Part shown: positions 1-6,765 of the stretch, one piece after another
Position numbering within the stretch: position 1 is the stretch's first letter
How the letters are laid out: each line of letters starts with the position of its first letter
Program-made: the position numbers and the translations under genes
From: Limnoraphis robusta CS-951
GTDB taxonomy: Bacteria; Cyanobacteriota; Cyanobacteriia; Cyanobacteriales; Microcoleaceae
DNA length: 17,290 nucleotides
Assembly: GCF_000972705.2 (NCBI RefSeq)
Contig: NZ_LATL02000136.1
Coordinates: 1 to 17,290 of the forward strand
Reading direction: 5' to 3'
Notes under the pieces: generated by a model
The model's database searches: none
What the model saw: the letters and a program-made list of their open reading frames with translations, nothing else
Told to the model about the DNA's origin: nothing

Positions 1-84
1 CCCGCCAGAATTTAAGCAGCTATCAATTTTTGATCTGCTTAAATAGATGGAATCACCGTCCGTTCACGGCGGTGAGGATGTCAA
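1..84 (+). mobile_element. Right end of an IS200/IS605-family element (body outside the window)
   Basis: An imperfect palindrome lies at 53-75. TCACCG (53-58) pairs with CGGTGA (70-75), and CCG (60-62) pairs with CGG (67-69), around the loop TTCA, leaving a single unpaired T at 59. It is followed by GAGGATG and TCAA (81-84). A short subterminal hairpin with an unpaired T next to a TCAA-type cleavage tetranucleotide is the hallmark of right ends handled by Y1 transposases (TnpA). In tnpB-bearing members it also forms the 3' end of the omega-RNA scaffold. The orientation implies that tnpB would lie to the left, on the plus strand. Candidate last codons exist (stops at 13-15 or 44-46), but no TnpB sequence can be identified in the few bases available. 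A second hairpin, TTTAAGCAG (11-19) with CTGCTTAAA (35-43), lies inside the element. The family call rests on motif memory and structure, without a database match. Confidence 0.62.
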
Positions 85-160
85 AAGAAAATATACTTGC
101 CGAGTTAACCCCACGAAAACAATTATTTTTTCAAAGATTCATTGATACTTATAAAAATAA

Positions 161-860
161 ATGGTCTAGTCGGTTGGGTTGACGGCGGAAACCTAACTAA
201 TACCGATGAAGTTGAATGAAGTAAAGTAGAGACTAAAAAACCCGGTTTCTTCTACGGCTTCAGAAAATCGGCGATGTGTATTATTAAAGAAACCGGGTTT
301 TTGGCTTGTAGTCGGTTGGGTTGACGGAGGAAACCTAACTAATACCGATGAAGTTGGGTTGCGTTAGCACTTAACCCAACCTACAAAAATCAATGGTCTA
401 GTAGGTTGGGTTGACGGAGGAAACCCAACTAATACCGATGAAGTTGAATGAAGTAAAGTAGAGACGAAAAAACCCGGTTTCTTCTACGCTAATACCGATG
501 AAGTTGGGTTGCCTTAGCACTTAACCCAACCTACAAAAATCAATGGTCTAGTAGGTTGGGTTGACGGAGGAAACCTAACTAATACCGATGAAGTTGAATG
601 AAGTAAAGTAGAGACGAAAAAACCCGATTTCTTCTACGCTAATACCGATGAAGTTGGGTTGCGTTAGCACTTAACCCAACCTACAAACATCAATGGTCTA
701 GTAGTCTAGTAGGTTGGGTTGACGGAGGAAACCCAACTAATACCGATGAAGTTGAATGAAGTAAAGTAGAGACGAAAAAACCCGGTTTCTTCTACGCTAA
801 TACCGATGAAGTTGGGTTGCGTTAGCACTTAACCCAACCTACAAACATCAATGGTCTAGT
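161..860. repeat. Tandem array of MITE-like repeats (one 232-bp unit, two of 150 bp, one of 158 bp)
   Basis: Units begin with ATGGTCTAGT at 161, 393, 543 and 693, and an extra copy of that decamer closes the array at 851-860. Units 2 and 3 are exactly 150 bp. Unit 4 is 158 bp because GTCTAGTA is duplicated near its start. Unit 1 is 232 bp because it keeps 82 bases (257-338) that the others lack. Within a unit, GTAGGTTGGGTT (401-412 in unit 2) is the inverse of AACCCAACCTAC (523-534), giving short terminal inverted repeats. The modules AAAAACCCGGTTTCTTCTACG and GTTGGGTTGCGTTAGCACTT recur in each unit. These modules belong to non-coding dispersed repeats common in filamentous cyanobacteria. No open frame in the array looks like a protein gene. 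Confidence 0.85.
236..302. repeat. 16-bp perfect inverted repeat inside unit 1 of the array
   Basis: AAAAACCCGGTTTCTT at 236-251 is the exact reverse complement of AAGAAACCGGGTTTTT at 287-302, with a 35-base spacer. Transcribed in either direction it gives a strong stem ending in a U-rich strand. It could therefore act as a bidirectional terminator, including for argD transcripts, which arrive from the right. Only the left arm survives in units 2-4. Confidence 0.7.
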
Positions 861-2127
861 TGGAAGACAGCAATTTTGAGAGTGCTGTTTTTAGCATTTC
901 AACGGCTCGATCAATTTCCGCTTCTGTTACAATTAAAGGCGGAACAAACCGCAACACTTTCGGGCCAGCCGGAACCAAAAGCAAACCTTCAGCCATCGCC
1001 GCTTTTACCACTTCAATAGAAGTTAATTCAGCCTCAGCATTCAGTTCCAAACCATTAATTAAACCCCAACCCCGCACATCTACAATTAAATCAGGATATT
1101 GAGCTGCAATTAACTGAAGTTGACTGCGAAGTTGTTCACCCCGTTGTTGAACATTCGCCAGAAGATTCTCACGTTCTACCGTTTGACAAACACACAATGC
1201 GACTGAACAAGCAAAGGGATTTCCGCCAAAGGTACTCGCATGATTTCCCGGTTCAAACACATCGCAAAACGACTTACACAACATCGCCCCGATGGGAATT
1301 CCGCCGCCTAAACCTTTCGCTGAGGTGAAAATATCTGGTTCAATTCCCAGGTTTTCATATCCCCACAGTTTACCACTGCGACCCATTCCCACCTGCACTT
1401 CATCAAGAATCAACAAAATGCCTTTTTCGGTGCAGATTTCCCGAACTCTCTGGAAATAAGCCAAATCTCCCGGACGAACTCCCCCTTCGCCTTGAAGCGC
1501 TTCTAACAGAATAGCCGTAACTCGGCGTTCATCGCGATCAACTTCAGCAATCATCGCTTCTAGGGCGGTAATATCGTTATAAGGCACATAGACAAAGCCC
1601 GGAACGAGGGGGCTAAAGCCTTTTTGATATTTCGGTTGTCCAGTAGCAGTAATCGTGGCTAAGGTGCGACCATGAAAGCTAGCATGAGCCGTAATAATTA
1701 CCGGATCAGCAATATTTAACTTGTCGTGAGCGTACTTGCGAGCCAGTTTAATCGCCCCTTCATTCGCTTCGGCACCGGAGTTGCAAAAGAAGACTTTATC
1801 GGCGCAAGAATGAGCCGTAAGCCACTGGGCGAGTTCTCCTTGGGAGGGAACATAATACAAGTTGGAAACGTGATGCAGCGTCTTTATTTGCCGGGTAACG
1901 GTATCAATCAACGCCGGATGCGCGTGTCCGAGTGTACAAGTGGCAATTCCCGCTACAAAATCTAAATATTCTCGTCCGTCGGTGTCCCACAGGCGACAGC
2001 CCTCACCTCGTTCTAGGGCGAGGGGAAAACGCCCATAGGTATTCATCACATGAGCGTTAAACTCATCAGGACTGAAGGGCGTTGTATCGGTCGTTGTAGA
2101 ATCTTTAAATAGCGTCTCTAAGCTCAC
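856..2127 (-). CDS. argD: Acetylornithine aminotransferase
   Basis: PLP-dependent class III aminotransferase that converts N-acetylglutamate semialdehyde to N-acetylornithine in cytoplasmic arginine biosynthesis; ArgD-type enzymes can also act as succinyl-diaminopimelate aminotransferase. The 423 residues match the family length plus a cyanobacterial N-terminal extension of about 25 residues. Visible motifs are NSGAEANEGAIKLAR (116-130), the cofactor Asp in LILDEVQ (242), the Schiff-base Lys in SAKGLGGG (K271) and the STFGGNP segment near 298-304. The start is GTG at 2127, chosen because TAGGAG lies about six bases upstream; no competing ATG precedes the conserved core. The stop TAG (856-858) lies inside the decamer that borders the repeat array, so the array was built right up to the reading frame. 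The gene itself looks intact. Confidence 0.95.
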   Translation of the reverse strand: MSLETLFKDSTTTDTTPFSPDEFNAHVMNTYGRFPLALERGEGCRLWDTDGREYLDFVAGIATCTLGHAHPALIDTVTRQIKTLHHVSNLYYVPSQGELAQWLTAHSCADKVFFCNSGAEANEGAIKLARKYAHDKLNIADPVIITAHASFHGRTLATITATGQPKYQKGFSPLVPGFVYVPYNDITALEAMIAEVDRDERRVTAILLEALQGEGGVRPGDLAYFQRVREICTEKGILLILDEVQVGMGRSGKLWGYENLGIEPDIFTSAKGLGGGIPIGAMLCKSFCDVFEPGNHASTFGGNPFACSVALCVCQTVERENLLANVQQRGEQLRSQLQLIAAQYPDLIVDVRGWGLINGLELNAEAELTSIEVVKAAMAEGLLLVPAGPKVLRFVPPLIVTEAEIDRAVEMLKTALSKLLSSN

Positions 2128-2285
2128 AGCGAACTCCTAAAATCTTAGCTTTAGTTTCTATCCTGACCTTGATCTTAGGCGAAAAACTGAGATTGAGGGG
2201 GTGAAAATTGATTGAAAAATGCTTAACATCGTCAACGTTTGCTGACGTCATTCATTGAAAAGGCTATAGATTTATTTGTAGACCT

Positions 2286-2807
2286 CTAAATTCTAAACTC
2301 AGGCGGTAACTCATTGGGATCGCGAATTTTTCCCCATCCCGGTGAAGCTTCTGCCGAACGAATAATATAGGCAGCTAACTTTTCAGCTTGCGGTTGGGGT
2401 ATCCAGGTTTCGGAGATTTGACGACACCAATAGTTCGTATCGCTACCATCGAAGCTCAGAGGATATCGAAAATAGCTGATTAAACTTTTGATGTTATCAC
2501 GAGGCGGAGTTGCCGCTTTCAGGTCTTTGAGAGATAAAGAGACATCCGGGTAAGGAATGGTGACTCCCCCAGCATGACAATTGAGACAACTTGCCTCAAA
2601 CAGTATTTTACCTGTTGTTAGATCTTCGGCGGAAAATTGCTGAGTATGACCTTGATTATCGGCAGGTATTTCTACAGGCTGACTGGCTAAATAGCGACGC
2701 ACATAAGGATCAACTCCATCGGCTAAAACCGGGGAATGAACCATAAACATTCCTAGTCCAATCAGTAAAAAAATCAGTAAAGAATTCAGAAATTTTTGAA
2801 ATCGCAT
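2286..2807 (-). CDS. psbV2: PsbV2, cytochrome c-550-like protein
   Basis: A monohaem c-type cytochrome paralogous to PsbV and lying directly downstream of it, as in thermophilic cyanobacteria where psbV1 and psbV2 are adjacent. I start at the ATG at 2807 (173 residues) because it opens a clean signal peptide (hydrophobic core LLIFLLIGLGMFMV, cleavage probably after VLA before DGVDPY). The longer frame to 2846 starts with TTG and adds 13 residues that do not look like a signal. The haem site is CLNCH (residues 74-78). The segment aligned with the distal His of PsbV (ELHPS) reads NYWCRQ, so the sixth ligand is not His; Cys128 (141 counted from the TTG) is the obvious candidate. The protein should be exported to the thylakoid lumen. 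Its role is not settled; partial substitution for PsbV is one proposal. No clear Shine-Dalgarno is seen. Confidence 0.88.
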   Translation of the reverse strand: MRFQKFLNSLLIFLLIGLGMFMVHSPVLADGVDPYVRRYLASQPVEIPADNQGHTQQFSAEDLTTGKILFEASCLNCHAGGVTIPYPDVSLSLKDLKAATPPRDNIKSLISYFRYPLSFDGSDTNYWCRQISETWIPQPQAEKLAAYIIRSAEASPGWGKIRDPNELPPEFRI

Positions 2808-2850
2808 TGAGTCTGGATAGAGTTGAGTTTGCCCAAAAAAAATCAAAACA

Positions 2851-2878
2851 TTCAGACTTCAGACTTTAGACCTTAGAT
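2851..2878. repeat. Heptanucleotide tandem repeat in the psbV-psbV2 spacer
   Basis: Four consecutive 7-mers: TTCAGAC, TTCAGAC, TTTAGAC, CTTAGAT. Short tandem heptamers of this kind are typical non-coding repeats of filamentous cyanobacteria. This one sits 44 bases upstream of the psbV2 ATG. Confidence 0.65.
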
Positions 2879-2977
2879 CAGCCAACTTTTCCCCCTCAGA
2901 TCACTCATCAGACGTGAAAATCCCAACTGCCTCTAAAACCCAAAATCCGAAGTCTAAAACTGCATTGTTATCTCAAA

Positions 2978-3469
2978 TTAACGCAGGTATTTACCGCCAC
3001 CCCACTGATCACCCCGAATTTTGGGTTCTAGCAAAATGTAACCCGCAATGGCGTACAGATCATCCTCAGTCAGATTTCTCATCTTCGGATAAATATCAGC
3101 ACTCTTGGTACTCGGGTGTAATTCAGCAATTTCGTCAAACCCATCATAGGTCGTGGGGTTTTGCATATAGTCTATCAAGGCCTCAATATTATTCCGAGAA
3201 GGAACAGCACCGGAGAGCGCTTTGGGACTCAAGTTGACATCAGGATTGGTTTTTGTTACCCCTAAAGCATGACATTGAGCGCAAGCATAGTTAAACAGTT
3301 GTTTACCCTGTTTAACCTCTTTTAAACTCAGAACAGTTTGATCTCCTTGTTCGTTGAGGGGAAAAGTCCGTAGGTCTTCTGTCAGTTCGAGTGCGCTTGC
3401 ACTATTGACAAACATTTGAAACGTGAAAAATACAGTGGCTACAGCCAGCCAAATGTATCTTTTGATCAT
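2978..3469 (-). CDS. psbV: Cytochrome c-550, extrinsic subunit of photosystem II
   Basis: Lumenal extrinsic protein that stabilises the oxygen-evolving Mn cluster and its chloride and calcium requirement. The 163-residue precursor has a signal peptide that ends SASA before LELTEDLRTF, giving a mature protein of 137 residues, the usual size. Haem is attached at CAQCH (63-67). With cleavage after residue 26 the axial ligands become His41 (precursor H67) and His92 (precursor H118, in ELHPS), exactly the bis-His pair known for this protein. The C-terminus GGGKYLR is also typical. A strong Shine-Dalgarno, AAGGAG on the minus strand (3474-3479), precedes the ATG. psbV2 follows about 170 bases downstream on the same strand, so co-transcription is plausible. 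Confidence 0.97.
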   Translation of the reverse strand: MIKRYIWLAVATVFFTFQMFVNSASALELTEDLRTFPLNEQGDQTVLSLKEVKQGKQLFNYACAQCHALGVTKTNPDVNLSPKALSGAVPSRNNIEALIDYMQNPTTYDGFDEIAELHPSTKSADIYPKMRNLTEDDLYAIAGYILLEPKIRGDQWGGGKYLR

Positions 3470-3473
3470 AATT

Positions 3474-3479
3474 CTCCTT
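3474..3479 (-). promoter_or_regulatory. Ribosome binding site of psbV
   Basis: The minus strand reads AAGGAG four bases before the psbV ATG. It is one of the few strong Shine-Dalgarno sites in the window and fixes the psbV start. Confidence 0.75.
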
Positions 3480-3537
3480 AACCTTATGTTAGTTATGGAA
3501 CTTTGTAATACAGAGCGACTTCATCTGAAAGTTGTGG

Positions 3538-3550
3538 GTTGAGTCTCAAC
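3538..3550. promoter_or_regulatory. Small palindrome upstream of psbV (possible operator)
   Basis: GTTGAG-T-CTCAAC is a perfect 6-bp inverted repeat with one central base, about 70 bases upstream of the psbV start. It could be a regulator site or chance. No good -35/-10 pair was identified to anchor it. Confidence 0.2.
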
Positions 3551-3643
3551 TGTTTGATAACTCGCACCCAACCAGAGAATGTCATGGATCAATCATCCTC
3601 TAGGATGTCTCTTTGGTCAAAAGTTTGATCGCTTGTCCTGTTA

Positions 3644-3659
3644 AACTCATCTCTGAGTT
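3644..3659 (-). terminator. Weak hairpin after the IF-2 N-like gene
   Basis: AACTCA (3644-3649) pairs with TGAGTT (3654-3659) around a TCTC loop, ten bases past the stop of the small gene. There is no clear U-tract on the minus-strand transcript, so termination is only a possibility. A second small hairpin, CATCC/GGATG, lies at 3594-3607. Confidence 0.25.
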
Positions 3660-3668
3660 CAGCAAGGG

Positions 3669-3866
3669 TTAGTCTTGCTTTGTCAAATCTTCTTTTTGTT
3701 GGCGTGCCATAATTTCTGACATAATTGCCTTAGCATCCTCTAAAGCCAAACGGGTTTGAGGGTGTTTGTAAGCAATTCCCAACTGATCGCATAGATTGAG
3801 TACCGCTTCGACTGGGAGATTGTAATCCTCCGCAATTTCTGCTATGGACAGGTCTGCAAAACCCAT
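3669..3866 (-). CDS. Small IF-2 N-terminal-domain-like protein
   Basis: A 65-residue acidic, helical protein beginning MGFADLSIAEIAEDYN. The segment LSIAEIAEDYNLPVEAVLNLCDQLGI resembles the short helical subdomain found repeated at the N-terminus of bacterial translation initiation factor IF-2, where it precedes the G domain. Here it stands alone; no GTPase part is present nearby. I use the ATG at 3866 rather than the TTG at 3881, which would add five residues (MEPNL); neither has an obvious Shine-Dalgarno. It is 199 bases upstream of psbV on the same strand. I do not know its function. A nucleic-acid-binding or accessory translation role is an inference from the fold only. Confidence 0.7.
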   Translation of the reverse strand: MGFADLSIAEIAEDYNLPVEAVLNLCDQLGIAYKHPQTRLALEDAKAIMSEIMARQQKEDLTKQD

Positions 3867-4083
3867 GAGATTTGGTTCCAACAGATTTGAATCAAATTAA
3901 TTATAGGAACTCTTGGTAACTCTGAAAACCCGTTCTCACTAATACTTCGCTTTCTTGAGTGTTGGACTCAGGCGTGATCGCCTAGAGCGTTTCACTGACT
4001 CGCCTCGTCACCCCCGGGTAAATTTCTTTTCCCTCAAGGCAGTTTAACCCGCCGCAGGTTTACGGTTTCGGCTGAACTGAGGT

Positions 4084-5034
4084 TTAAGCATCGGTACTGA
4101 TAGAATTGCGATCGCTCACGGCTGAACTCAAAGGTTTAGCCTCAGAGCGACTCGCCAGATAGTGAGCGGGTTTTTGAGGAAGACGATGAAAGCGAACCAA
4201 CTGAGCTAAAGTTTTCTTAAGCTGAGGACGAGGAACAATCTGATCCACAAAGCCATGAGCCAACAGATATTCAGAAGTCTGAAAATTATCAGGAAGCTTT
4301 TCTCTGAGGGTTTGTTCGATAACTCGTCGTCCCGCAAAACCAATTGTCGCCTTGGGTTCAGCCAGGATGACATCACCCAACATCGCAAAACTCGCCGTTA
4401 CCCCTCCGGTGGTTGGATGGGTTAAAACCGGAACATAGAGTAATTTAGCCTCTCGGTGATGCTCTAACGCGCCCGAAATTTTCGCCATCTGCATCAGACT
4501 CAACATTCCCTCCTGCATTCTTGCTCCTCCCGAAGCACAAATAATGATTACGGGATATCGTTCTTGAGTGGCGTGTTCGATCAGGCGAGTTAGTTTTTCA
4601 CCGACGACTGAACCCATGCTTCCCCCCATAAACTGGAAGTCCATCACCCCAAGCGCTACAGGTTCACCGTCCATTAAACCGATACCCGTTTGTACCGCAT
4701 CAGTTTGGCCCGTTTTTTCGCGGTAATCTCGCAGGCGATCGCTATAAGGTTTGCGATCGCGGAATTTCAGGGCATCAATCGCGTACAATTTGGCATTGAG
4801 CGGCATCCAAGTCTGAGCATCAATGAGCTGTTGAATGCGTTCGTCACTGTTAACCGACATATGATGACCACATTCCAAGCAAACTCGCAGATTTACTTGT
4901 AAGTCTTTGGTGTAGGTCAATGCACCACAATGTTCACACTTTACCCAGAGTCCATCAGCTATTTCCCGCTCTTGTCGCTCTGGGCCGATCTGAACTGACT
5001 TTTGTCGATTTGCAAACCAATCAAATAGAGACAT
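4084..5034 (-). CDS. accD: Acetyl-CoA carboxylase carboxyltransferase subunit beta
   Basis: Beta subunit of the carboxyltransferase half of acetyl-CoA carboxylase. With AccA it transfers the carboxyl group from biotin on AccB to acetyl-CoA, making malonyl-CoA for fatty acid synthesis. The N-terminal four-Cys zinc ribbon is complete (C33, C36, C52, C55). The crotonase-like core shows the oxyanion-hole and CoA motifs SGGARMQEG (168-176) and [14 protein letters not shown] (208-221). The length of 316 residues is normal, with a variable Ser-rich tail of about 20 residues. The start is ATG at 5034, giving the usual [11 protein letters not shown]-terminus. There is no strong Shine-Dalgarno. It lies 129 bases downstream of the DUF2007 gene on the same strand. 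Confidence 0.97.
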   Translation of the reverse strand: MSLFDWFANRQKSVQIGPERQEREIADGLWVKCEHCGALTYTKDLQVNLRVCLECGHHMSVNSDERIQQLIDAQTWMPLNAKLYAIDALKFRDRKPYSDRLRDYREKTGQTDAVQTGIGLMDGEPVALGVMDFQFMGGSMGSVVGEKLTRLIEHATQERYPVIIICASGGARMQEGMLSLMQMAKISGALEHHREAKLLYVPVLTHPTTGGVTASFAMLGDVILAEPKATIGFAGRRVIEQTLREKLPDNFQTSEYLLAHGFVDQIVPRPQLKKTLAQLVRFHRLPQKPAHYLASRSEAKPLSSAVSDRNSISTDA

Positions 5035-5163
5035 TAAAAGAGTTTTTTCGGTTAGATTTTGGATCTCAAGCGTGAGGCTGTCTGAAACGTCAGTTTACCT
5101 CATTATTCTTTCTAAAATATCATTTGCGATATAACGATCTGTTTCATTGATCAGTTTTCCGGT

Positions 5164-5385
5164 TTAATCGGCTGATTCTGATTCCTCTTCGATCGGACTG
5201 AGGAGCAAACGAGCCGCCCACTGATGCACTGAATGAACTTGTAATGCAGCCGGACTCCCCATACCCATGTAAGACGTTAGACCTAAGTCTACAATTCGGG
5301 TGGGAATTCCATGAGCGGCTAACACTTGTTGCATCAATTCAGCTTCCCATCGCATGGGTGTTGTTCTGAGCGTAATCCAAGACAT
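5164..5385 (-). CDS. DUF2007 family small protein
   Basis: A 73-residue protein with the DUF2007 (putative signal-transducing protein) pattern: an N-terminal W-x-T-L-R-T strand, then EAELMQQVLAAHGIPTRIVD (15-34), and a second half SPAALQVHSVHQWAARLLL ending in an acidic tail. Family members are small ferredoxin-like alpha/beta proteins of unknown biochemical role, sometimes fused to other domains. The ATG at 5385 lies 12 bases after the pilD stop. An AAGG overlapping that stop may serve as ribosome site, so the two genes are probably translated from one mRNA. No membrane segment or signal peptide is visible. Confidence 0.8.
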   Translation of the reverse strand: MSWITLRTTPMRWEAELMQQVLAAHGIPTRIVDLGLTSYMGMGSPAALQVHSVHQWAARLLLSPIEEESESAD

Positions 5386-5397
5386 AACCCGTTGACC

Positions 5398-6219
5398 TTA
5401 GAAAGCGGGGAAAAATAGATTGAGATAGGCTGATAATATTGTCTCACCCCACAGGGCTGTTAAACCAGCAGCCAGGGCTAAAAACGGGCCAAATGCCATC
5501 GGTTGTCGTCGATCTAACCAACCCAGTGCGATCGCCCCACCCCCGACAAACGCCCCCAACACACAAGCAATAAATCCCGCTAGCAGCAAATATTTCCAGC
5601 CTAACCAAGCCCCCATCAAAGCCGCTAATTTGCTATCTCCAGCCCCCATCGCTGTTTGTCCCAGGGCAAGCGATCCCAAAAAAGCAAGAATATCTAATAA
5701 CCATAACCCCAAAACCGCTCCAAATATCCCGCCCATCAAAGATCGACTCACCAGAGCAACGTTCAACCCTTGTTCCCAAGCTAGAGCCATTTGAAAACAG
5801 AGTCCTACAACTAATCCCGATTGGGTGAGACAATTGGGTAAAGTCAGCGTATCGAGATCAATAAAAGCCAGAGCCACTAACCAACTGAATAACGCCCAAT
5901 ATCCGACGATTTCCACCCCCGTTTGAGAATTCACCAACACCAGTAAAAACAGTAGCCCTGTTGCGGCTTCAACGAGGGGATAACGCACAGAAATGGGAGC
6001 ATGACAATGTTTACAACGTCCTCGCACCCCCAACCAACCGAACACCGGAACATTTTCAACCGGACTCAGAGGAGTTAGACAATGAGGACAGCGTGAAGGT
6101 GGCCTGAGTAGGGATAAACCCGCCGGAATTCGATAAATGACCACATTCAGGAAGCTGCCAATCGAAGCTCCCAGAACGAATACAATTAAGTTAATTAACC
6201 CCGTCAGTAAGATATCCAT
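5398..6219 (-). CDS. pilD: Prepilin peptidase / N-methyltransferase (type IV pili)
   Basis: Inner-membrane aspartyl protease (A24 family) that cleaves the short leader of type IV prepilins and methylates the new N-terminal residue, as needed for pili, motility and DNA uptake. Numbering here is from the TTG at 6225, two residues earlier. GSFLNVVIYRIP (23-34) opens the cytoplasmic methyltransferase domain. The zinc-type pairs are C46/C49 (CPHC) and C71/C74 (CKHC). The catalytic aspartates lie in FIDLDTLTLPN (D123 or D125) and in MGAGDSK (D197). About eight hydrophobic segments are visible. I prefer the ATG at 6219 (273 residues); no Shine-Dalgarno supports either start. All key residues are present, so this should be an active, bifunctional enzyme. 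The DUF2007 gene follows immediately. Confidence 0.96.
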   Translation of the reverse strand: MDILLTGLINLIVFVLGASIGSFLNVVIYRIPAGLSLLRPPSRCPHCLTPLSPVENVPVFGWLGVRGRCKHCHAPISVRYPLVEAATGLLFLLVLVNSQTGVEIVGYWALFSWLVALAFIDLDTLTLPNCLTQSGLVVGLCFQMALAWEQGLNVALVSRSLMGGIFGAVLGLWLLDILAFLGSLALGQTAMGAGDSKLAALMGAWLGWKYLLLAGFIACVLGAFVGGGAIALGWLDRRQPMAFGPFLALAAGLTALWGETILSAYLNLFFPAF

Positions 6220-6280
6220 AGGCAACAGGCACTCAGAAGTTAGAAGTCAGGAAAAAACGGGTCACTGAAAAGACTCTCTT

Positions 6281-6323
6281 GCGAACTTCCTTCAACGCGG
6301 GGAACCCGCGCAACGGAGTTCGC
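6281..6323. repeat. Compound hairpin between the 92-residue gene and pilD
   Basis: The outer arms GCGAACT (6281-6287) and AGTTCGC (6317-6323) enclose the inner arms CGCGGG (6296-6301) and CCCGCG (6305-6310) with a GAA loop. It resembles dispersed palindromic repeats of cyanobacteria. Placed between two same-strand genes, it could also attenuate or process the transcript. Confidence 0.6.
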
Positions 6324-6335
6324 GCTGTTCCCTGT

Positions 6336-6614
6336 TTAAGACAGTTCCGAGTCAATGTTATCGAGGGGAATAAACCGCTCTCCGGGTAACAAAATCGGTC
6401 GAGCGGAGAACGTTAACAAGCCGCGATAGGTGATCGGATGAATGATCACGCCAGAGGGTCGTCGCATTTGTCGGGCGTGAACTTGAAGATAAGCCAGGTA
6501 AATTCGCCGAGCCGCTTGCAATAAATCAGGTTCAAGCCAGCTTTGAGGGCTTTGAGAAACCCAGGAACCTTTAGGTTGAGGCTGAGAAGCATAGACCACA
6601 GGACACTCTTCCAA
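6336..6614 (-). CDS. Conserved hypothetical cyanobacterial protein
   Basis: I do not recognise a characterised family. The 92-residue reading frame has a compositionally normal C-terminal half, rich in Arg and hydrophobic residues (ARQMRRPSGVIIHPITYRG, then SARPILLPGERFIPLDNID), that looks like a constrained domain. The N-terminal ~25 residues are Gln/Ser/Pro-rich and variable-looking. The start is uncertain: an in-frame TAA lies two codons before the TTG at 6614, so only that TTG, a GTG at 6599 or later codons are possible, and no in-frame ATG precedes residue 50. No membrane segment is seen. It lies upstream of pilD on the same strand and diverges from the DUF3611 gene. Confidence 0.55.
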   Translation of the reverse strand: MEECPVVYASQPQPKGSWVSQSPQSWLEPDLLQAARRIYLAYLQVHARQMRRPSGVIIHPITYRGLLTFSARPILLPGERFIPLDNIDSELS

Positions 6615-6765
6615 GTGTTAATCTTTTGTATGGGAGTTGCAAATTTTGCTATTAGCAATCATAGGACGATTTTTCAATTATCCTGAAAGAGAGTGGTTGA
6701 TTAATGGGGTTATTCTAGTTTGTCCTTTGCTCTCGAAACCATTTCCGTTCCTATTTTCCAAGCCG

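Noticed and set aside
78..182. A 34-codon plus-strand frame starting MSKENILAEL with GGTGAGG before its ATG
   Set aside because: Its start overlaps the IS200/IS605-type right end (the ATG is part of GAGGATGTCAA) and its end runs into the repeat array, so the good-looking ribosome site is part of the element's hairpin.
161..860. CRISPR array
   Set aside because: The units are 150 bp or longer, near-identical throughout, and have no unique spacers.
2914..3237. 107-residue plus-strand frame opposite psbV
   Set aside because: It is antisense to the well-supported psbV coding region and has the composition of a shadow frame.
3971..3982. GGCGTGATCGCC palindrome in the gap between accD and the IF-2 N-like gene as a terminator
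   Set aside because: The stem is only four base pairs, there is no U-tract, and such GATCGCC-type palindromes are common background in HIP1-rich genomes.
6446..6658. 70-residue minus-strand frame overlapping the 92-residue gene in another phase
   Set aside because: It starts with TTG and shows no domain-like sequence. The 92-residue frame has the more constrained C-terminus. A frameshift joining the two was considered but nothing supports it.
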